A DNA stretch of 64,000 nucleotides from Terriglobia bacterium (GTDB taxonomy: Bacteria; Acidobacteriota; Terriglobia; Bryobacterales; Bryobacteraceae): the NCBI GenBank assembly GCA_025350105.1, contig JANXYJ010000183.1, forward strand, positions 33,349 to 97,348. Reading direction: 5' to 3'. Made by a program: the position numbers and the translations under genes. Under the pieces are notes generated by a model that worked only from the letters and a program-made list of their open reading frames with translations, was not told the origin of the DNA and did not search any database. Positions 59,370-64,000 of this stretch are shown here, piece by piece; within the stretch, counting starts at the first letter, position 1, and the number at the start of each line of letters is the position of its first letter.

Positions 59370-60085
59370 GGCGCAGCGCCCACTTCCTTACTTACATTTC
59401 TAGTGCCCACGTTGCTGGTGGTGGATTGTATGACTGCGTTACTGGGCGCAACATTACTCGGCGTCAGTTCAATCGGCGCCAGGTCCCCGCTGCCATCCTC
59501 GCGCACAAACGCGTCGATCTTCATGCTGACGCTCAGCAGGCCGCCGTTCTGTTGCGGCGCCGCGTTTAAGCCCTCAATGATCAACAGGCGCGGCGAGCGG
59601 TCCACCGCATTCACAAACCGCATCAGGTTCGAATACGTGCCTTCGTAGTTGGCCGTAATGGTCATCATGCTCAAATTGTCGGAGCCTTCAATCGGGTCAG
59701 TTGAATAAGCATGCTCGCGCGGCTTAATCTGCGCCTGATCGGCGGCCGTCAGCAATTCGGTGAGCAAGGTTGAATACGCCGTGCGCCGCGCCAGAAAGTA
59801 GCTGCCCAGGAATTCGTCGCCTTGCGCGCGGCCTTTTTCCACCGCCACCACGTGGGCGCGCGAGCGCTTCAAAATCGCGCTCTTGGCGGCCACTTGAGAC
59901 TTCAGCGTCGTCAATTGCTGTTCCAACTGCTCGGGCGACCCGCCCAACGGATTCAGCACGAACCACACCGCCGCCAGATTCGCGGCCACCAATACGCCCA
60001 GCACAATACGCCAGATCAGGCTGCTGTTCTTGCTGGCCGCCAAACCCGAAACCACCTTGGCCATCGCGTTAGAGTTTTTGGGCAT
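59366..60085 (-). CDS. pilO: PilO-like type IV pilus/type II secretion assembly protein
   Basis: Protein of 239 residues with an N-terminal helix (about 22-44, SLIWRIVLGVLVAANLAAVW), a coiled coil (SPEQLEQQLTTLKSQVAAKS) and a ferredoxin-like C-terminal domain (MMTITANYEGTYSNLMRFVN, PRLLIIEGLNA). It dimerises with PilN on the inner-membrane platform. ATG 60085 overlaps pilN by 17 bp; the next ATG at 60064 would leave no overlap. A short ST-N-V repeat (SNVAPSNAV, TSNVGTRNV) ends the protein. Confidence 0.87.
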   Translation of the reverse strand: MPKNSNAMAKVVSGLAASKNSSLIWRIVLGVLVAANLAAVWFVLNPLGGSPEQLEQQLTTLKSQVAAKSAILKRSRAHVVAVEKGRAQGDEFLGSYFLARRTAYSTLLTELLTAADQAQIKPREHAYSTDPIEGSDNLSMMTITANYEGTYSNLMRFVNAVDRSPRLLIIEGLNAAPQQNGGLLSVSMKIDAFVREDGSGDLAPIELTPSNVAPSNAVIQSTTSNVGTRNVSKEVGAAP

Positions 60086-60638
60086 AGTTCACACTCACGC
60101 GGTAGCGGTACAACGGATCATTGTCAGTGGGGGGCACGGAGTTGTGCACCGTGGCCGGCCCGAAGCGCGGCGAGGCTTGCAACCGCTTCAATAAATCGAT
60201 CACTGGGGCTGGCGTTTGCGCGCCCACCACCATGTCCAGCAGCACCTGGTTCTGATTATCAATCTGCGGCAGCCGCACCTGAATCAACCGCACGTTCAAC
60301 GGCATCACGCCTTCCAAATCGGCAAACACTTTGGTCCAGCTGACGCTTTTGCGCTCCACCAGCGTGTTCAGCAGCAGGCTTTGCTGCAGCACAAACGCGT
60401 TGTTGGGTTGGCGTAACGTCGCATCTAAACGCGATTGCTCCGCGTTGATGTTCTGCAGGTCGGCGTTCAGCTTATTCACCTGCGCCCGCGTATCGGCCAG
60501 CCGCGCGCGATCGGTCATGATCAGCAACACCAGCGCGGCCAAAATCACGGCCAGCAAACCGGTGGCGATGCCGGCCGCCAGCACCATGGGGCGGTCCCGG
60601 CGAAACGGATCACTGGCCAGATTGATAGGGACGTGCAC
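60069..60638 (-). CDS. pilN: PilN-like type IV pilus/type II secretion assembly protein
   Basis: Protein of 189 residues. The short N-terminus INLASDPFRRDRP precedes a helix (about 19-41, VLAAGIATGLLAVILAALVL), then a coiled coil (DTRAQVNKLNADLQNINAEQ) and a ferredoxin-like domain (VERKSVSWTKVFADLEGVMP, RLIQVRLPQI). The I-N-L-x-x-x-P-F motif binds PilM. It starts at GTG 60638, which overlaps the TAG of pilM (TAGTG). Confidence 0.9.
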   Translation of the reverse strand: MHVPINLASDPFRRDRPMVLAAGIATGLLAVILAALVLLIMTDRARLADTRAQVNKLNADLQNINAEQSRLDATLRQPNNAFVLQQSLLLNTLVERKSVSWTKVFADLEGVMPLNVRLIQVRLPQIDNQNQVLLDMVVGAQTPAPVIDLLKRLQASPRFGPATVHNSVPPTDNDPLYRYRVSVNYAQKL

Positions 60639-61513
60639 TAGTTCTTGGCCCCTTCCAGATACCCGTACATGCCGGCGTTGTAGGCGTTGGGCGTGCCGAA
60701 ACTGCTGCGCAATTCATCGGTGCGCATGCGCAGGCCCGAAAGCACTCCGCCAGGAAACAGAATCACCTGATCGGCGTGCGCGCCCAATTCGTCTTCGATA
60801 TAGGCCAGCGTCGGGTACAGCACCATTTGAATTTCTTCTTCGTCGGCCGATTCCATTTCCACGCAGCGAAACAACTTCAGAATTCCGTTTTGCACTACCA
60901 TCACCGTCAACACCCGCCCCGCCAGTTTGGCGATTACCGATAGCAGCGGGCTGTGGAACAAACGCAACGCCGACAGGCCGGAAGTGGTGATTTCACCGGG
61001 GTGAAAATTCGCGGCGCGAAACAACGCTTCATAGCGCGCGATGATTTCCAACGCCACCGCCGCCGCCACCACTTCGTGCTTGCCTTCATGCTTTCCGCCT
61101 TCGGGCGGCAACTGATCGTAGTAGCTCACCGCCGCGGAATCCACGTCAAACGGCAGGGTTTTTTTCAAACGAAAACGCACCAGCGCCAGCTGTTCTTCGG
61201 GCGAGGCGGGGAAAGAGTCGAAGTCCAAAACGCTCACCCGCGCGGCATAATCGGGCAGGATCAACGCGGCGCGGCGGGGTTTATTGGCTTTGGAGGCACC
61301 GGCTTCCGGCAGGGTCCGCGCCAAAGCGGCCGCCGCCATATCCGGCCGCCGGAAATTGTCTTCCACAGGAGAGACTACCAGCGTGCCGGGCTCAAACGGA
61401 ACCCACGCCGGTTCGCCGCCACGCGCATAGGCAATGCCGGCTTCGGAGACCTCGTAGACGTGGCGCGGCGGAGGGTCCTGAAACAGGTTCGAAAATTTGT
61501 CGAAAAACGCCAC
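60638..61513 (-). CDS. pilM: PilM-like actin-fold pilus assembly protein
   Basis: Cytoplasmic protein of 291 residues starting at GTG 61513. It shows the shortened PilM actin-like fold: VSEAGIAYARGG, RRAALILPDYAARVSVLDFD, FPASPEEQLALVRFRLKKTL, VVAAAVALEIIARYEALFRA and a late VILFPGG. It binds the PilN N-terminus and links it to the motor ATPase. It is the first of five overlapping genes (PilM, N, O, P-like, pseudopilin), 194 bp downstream of the ATPase gene. Confidence 0.88.
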   Translation of the reverse strand: MAFFDKFSNLFQDPPPRHVYEVSEAGIAYARGGEPAWVPFEPGTLVVSPVEDNFRRPDMAAAALARTLPEAGASKANKPRRAALILPDYAARVSVLDFDSFPASPEEQLALVRFRLKKTLPFDVDSAAVSYYDQLPPEGGKHEGKHEVVAAAVALEIIARYEALFRAANFHPGEITTSGLSALRLFHSPLLSVIAKLAGRVLTVMVVQNGILKLFRCVEMESADEEEIQMVLYPTLAYIEDELGAHADQVILFPGGVLSGLRMRTDELRSSFGTPNAYNAGMYGYLEGAKN

Positions 61514-61590
61514 GATTTCTCTTTCTAGAATAACCTCAACACTCGCCTGACTGTGCTTTCCCGGCGAAGCGCTCGCTTACGCTCGCGGCT

Positions 61591-61644
61591 TGGTGCTGGT
61601 CATTCATTAGTCCTGGTCATTAATTGGTGCTGGTCATTAAGCAG
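61591..61644. repeat. Short tandem repeat, CTGGTCATT unit
   Basis: Three copies of CTGGTCATT(C/A) between pilM and the ATPase gene (TGGTGCTGGTCATTCATTAG, TCCTGGTCATTAAT and TTGGTGCTGGTCATTAA). Two copies share the TTGGTGCTGGTCATT form. No known element is matched. Confidence 0.6.
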
Positions 61645-61682
61645 ACAAGCATACCTATAAGCACCACATTCCCAGCACCCAG

Positions 61683-61701
61683 CCGCCACCGTCAGGAAGC
61701 G
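61683..61701 (+). repeat. Dispersed hairpin repeat, family 1, copy F (degenerate)
   Basis: CCGCCACCGTCAGGAAGCG preceded by AGCACCCAG and followed by CCGCAATC. It differs from copy B at a few positions and lies just downstream of the GspE/PilB stop codon. Confidence 0.55.
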
Positions 61702-61707
61702 CCGCAA

Positions 61708-63333
61708 TCAGCCTTCGATAAACGTCACCTTGTTGATCTCTTTCAACGTCGTGATGCCCGTTCGCGCTTTCTCCAGTGCCGATTCGCGCAAGAACGTCAT
61801 GCCTTCTTCGCGCGCCGCGCGGCGGATCTCCGAAGCCGGCCGCCGTTCCAGAATCAGCTCGCGAATTTTTTCCGATAGATCCAGCAGTTCGTGAATCGCG
61901 CTGCGGCCGCGGAAACCCGTGCCTCCGCATTCAAAGCATCCCGCGCCTTCGTAAAACGCCACGTGCCGCCACTCTTCCGGTTTCAGGCCGCTTTCGAGCA
62001 AATATGCGTCGCTGTGCGTCGCCAGTTTTTTGCAGTGCGTGCAGATCACCCGCACCAGCCTCTGCGCCAGAATGCAGTTCAATGCCGAAACGAAATTGTA
62101 GGGCTCCACTCCCATGTTTAGGAAACGCCCCAGCACGTCCACCACGTTATTCGCGTGAACCGTGGTGAACACCAGGTGCCCGGTGAGCGCCGCGTTGATG
62201 GCAATCTGCGCCGTTTCCTGATCGCGAATTTCGCCCACCATCACCTTGTCCGGATCGTGCCGCAAAATCGACCGCAGGCCGCGCGCGAACGTCAAACCCT
62301 TTTTCTCGTTCACCGGAATCTGGGTAATGCCCTTGATCTGATACTCGACCGGATCCTCAATGGTGATGATTTTGTCTTCGTCGTTCTTGATCTCACTCAG
62401 CGCGGCATACAAAGTGGTCGTCTTGCCGGACCCGGTCGGCCCCGTCACCAGCACCATGCCGTACGGTTCTTTGATGTAGCGCCGGAACTTCACCAAATCT
62501 GCATCGGCGAAGCCGACAACATCTAAAGACAGTTGCGAAAACTTCTCGCTCATGGACTCTTTGTCCAGCACGCGCAACACGGCATCTTCTCCGTGAATCG
62601 TCGGCATGATGGAGACGCGGAAATCGATCAATCGCGTTTTGTAGCGCACGCGGAAACGGCCGTCCTGGGGGACTCTGCGTTCGGCAATATCCAGCTCGCT
62701 CATCACTTTGATGCGCGAAATAATGCTGGAATGCCAGTCTTTCGAAATCGGTTGCATCGCGTAATGCAGCACGCCATCAATGCGATACTTGATGGCCTCT
62801 TCCTGGTCCCGGGTTTCAATGTGAATATCGCTGGCGCGCCGCTCCAGCGCACTGAAAATCGTCGTGTCCACCAGCTTGATCACCGGCGCAATATTGGCAT
62901 CGCCCGCCGCCAAACGATCAATCGAAAGCGTCTCGTCGGCGCTATCTTCATCGCCCACCACATCCAGCGTGAAGCCCTCGGTCACCTCTTCGAGCACACG
63001 TTGCGATTGCTCGGTCTTCTTCAGTAGATCCGAAATCTGCGTGAGCGTGGCCACCTTCACGCGCAGTTTCTTGCCCACCAGCACCGAAAGCTCGTCGATC
63101 AAACTCACCTTGCGCGGATCCGCCAGCGCAATCTCCAGCAGCCCGTTTGCTTCCGCAATGGGCACAAAGTTGTAGCGGAACATCAGGTCCACGGGAATGG
63201 AGTGGAACAGATCGTGATCGATCTGGACCACGCTCAAATCCACGAATTCGTGATAGTAACGCTCCGCCAGCGCGCGCGACCGCGCCGCCTCCTGCGCGGG
63301 ATCTAAAGGAACAATACGTTCGGTGGCCGCCAT
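61708..63333 (-). CDS. Type II secretion/type IV pilus assembly ATPase (GspE/PilB)
   Basis: Hexameric motor ATPase of 541 residues. An N-terminal MshEN-like domain (about 30-110) precedes the catalytic part: Walker A GPTGSGKT (298-305), the Asp box and Walker B region VMVGEIRDQETAQIA, and the His box LVFTTVHANNVVDVL. Four cysteines in CTHCKK and CFECGGTGF form the zinc-binding element. It energises pseudopilus growth with PilMNO. The gene lies 194 bp upstream of pilM on the same strand. GspE and PilB cannot be told apart from sequence by eye. Confidence 0.93.
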   Translation of the reverse strand: MAATERIVPLDPAQEAARSRALAERYYHEFVDLSVVQIDHDLFHSIPVDLMFRYNFVPIAEANGLLEIALADPRKVSLIDELSVLVGKKLRVKVATLTQISDLLKKTEQSQRVLEEVTEGFTLDVVGDEDSADETLSIDRLAAGDANIAPVIKLVDTTIFSALERRASDIHIETRDQEEAIKYRIDGVLHYAMQPISKDWHSSIISRIKVMSELDIAERRVPQDGRFRVRYKTRLIDFRVSIMPTIHGEDAVLRVLDKESMSEKFSQLSLDVVGFADADLVKFRRYIKEPYGMVLVTGPTGSGKTTTLYAALSEIKNDEDKIITIEDPVEYQIKGITQIPVNEKKGLTFARGLRSILRHDPDKVMVGEIRDQETAQIAINAALTGHLVFTTVHANNVVDVLGRFLNMGVEPYNFVSALNCILAQRLVRVICTHCKKLATHSDAYLLESGLKPEEWRHVAFYEGAGCFECGGTGFRGRSAIHELLDLSEKIRELILERRPASEIRRAAREEGMTFLRESALEKARTGITTLKEINKVTFIEG

Positions 63334-63754
63334 AGCTCTGGTTTGCTTTTAATTCTTAACCTTAATTCTCAACGTCGCCTGAATTCTCAACGTCGCCTGT
63401 TACAACCGCACTTCCTTTATCGACCGTATTCCATGCACACGCTGACAGAAGGCCGGAAACCGACTGCGGCCCTGCACATAAGTATAGACGGAGGTGGCCC
63501 GCCGAACGTGCATTCTCCGCCTTATGCCGTTTGCCCTGATTATGGTACGAGTGGGTGATCCCTTTCGCCCGCAAGCCGGAACTGAAGTTGGATGGCGCCC
63601 TAGCCAGGTTGTCCTATCCACGCTGCCAATGTCACCGCCCAGGGTGACAAGCTGTCCCTCTCTTCACCCGGAAACGGCCGCAACCCATTGGAAATGCTTG
63701 ATTTGCCAAGTGGTCCCAGATTTGCCTTAGGATCAGCGAGAGTTTAGGCAAAAA
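63334..63754. other. 421-bp intergenic region, promoters expected on both sides
   Basis: No gene is supported. It separates the divergent ATPase and protease-like genes. It contains a perfect 18-bp tandem duplication (63364-63381 and 63382-63399, AATTCTCAACGTCGCCTG) and a perfect 6-bp hairpin GTCACC-GCCCAG-GGTGAC at 63631-63648. No riboswitch class was recognised. Confidence 0.55.
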
Positions 63755-64000
63755 ATGACAACAAAACTAACGCGACTAGTACTTCTTGCCAGCGCCGCAT
63801 TTACGGCAAGCATGTTTGGTGCAAACACCGACGCCGACCTGATCCGCCCCAAAATCGGTCAGACCACCGACGTCATCGTCCACTACGCCGCGCAACCCAC
63901 CGCCCAGCATCATCAGCGGGTGACTTCCCGCGGCGGCCGCACGCTGCATCAGTTCAACAACCTCCCGGTAGGCCACTACTCGGTAACCGCCGAGGCGCTG
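63755..64000 (+). CDS. Secreted protease-like protein, N-terminus only (continues past the window)
   Basis: First 82 codons. Signal peptide MTTKLTRLVLLASAAFTASM then a short domain: DVIVHYAAQPTAQHHQRVTS, GGRTLHQFNNLPVGHYSVTA. The V-I-V-x-Y...H-H-x-R-V...L-x-x-x-x-x-x-Y-S-V pattern resembles the I9 inhibitor propeptide of subtilisin-type S8 proteases. The catalytic domain, if present, is outside the window. GAGAG stands some 12 bases before the ATG. The protease call is provisional. Confidence 0.6.
   Translation, partial: MTTKLTRLVLLASAAFTASMFGANTDADLIRPKIGQTTDVIVHYAAQPTAQHHQRVTSRGGRTLHQFNNLPVGHYSVTAEAL

Noticed and set aside
63400..63754. Possible c-di-GMP-type riboswitch before the protease-like gene
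   Set aside because: The conserved core sequences of the known classes were not found; only a simple 6-bp hairpin is present.

Overview
The window reads as a chromosomal piece of an Acidobacteriota genome, most likely of the Solibacteres/Bryobacterales type. This is inference from content: moderately high GC, many secreted proteins of unknown function with the 'DGKPDLSGxW' signature, a solitary PQQ dehydrogenase, hydroxy-acid oxidases, a System I cytochrome c maturation operon and a PilMNO-type secretion cluster. There is no rRNA, no CRISPR array and no intact transposon. One tRNA-Gly(TCC) is present.

Layout. 0-9.4 kb: end of a 2-oxoacid dehydrogenase complex (E1 beta, E2), an MFS transporter, a lipoprotein, a Tat-exported sulfite-oxidase-type molybdoenzyme, an FtsB/DivIC-like protein, a zinc ribbon, an SDR, a PcaF-type thiolase and an esterase. 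9.4-14.4 kb: three members of an unknown secreted family surrounding a nitrilase-like hydrolase and an FMN hydroxy-acid oxidase that carries a haem-c motif. 14.4-23.5 kb: a large adhesin-like protein with a dimethylformamidase-like head, gatB, a glycine-zipper lipoprotein, a lone tssA, a D-amino-acid PLP enzyme and a subclass B3 metallo-beta-lactamase. 23.5-30.6 kb: a tight operon of a fused FAD/Fe-S dehydrogenase, MFS transporter, ferredoxin, an unknown cysteine protein and a BBE-type flavoenzyme, converging on a quinoprotein. 30.6-40.3 kb: PQQ dehydrogenase, tRNA, quinone oxidoreductase, Hpt protein, a 58-residue cysteine-rich microprotein, a secreted protein fused to a degenerate metallo-beta-lactamase fold, and a methyltransferase fused to Ig-like domains.

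40.8-48.8 kb is the most interesting block. Reading leftwards on the minus strand it runs ECF sigma factor, small membrane protein ending in a CXXCH haem motif, ccmE (with Cys instead of His as haem ligand), ccmF, ccmH-like, a CcmI-like zinc-ribbon protein, a CnaB-like membrane protein, ccmA, ccmB, ccmC and a 52-residue ccmD. I infer a regulated cytochrome c maturation system in which the CXXCH protein could report haem attachment to the sigma factor. That role is a hypothesis.

48.9-56.8 kb: a C5-epimerase-like membrane protein, a frameshifted Tat amidase, a UPF0182 membrane protein, a frameshifted MTHFR-like gene and a VapBC module lying between two copies of a perfect palindrome. 56.8-63.3 kb: pseudopilin, PilP/GspC-like, PilO, PilN, PilM and GspE/PilB ATPase in one minus-strand cluster. 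The window ends inside a secreted protease-like gene. Two families of short dispersed palindromes occur between genes throughout. All clear copies of one family lie in the same orientation on the plus strand whatever the direction of the neighbouring genes.
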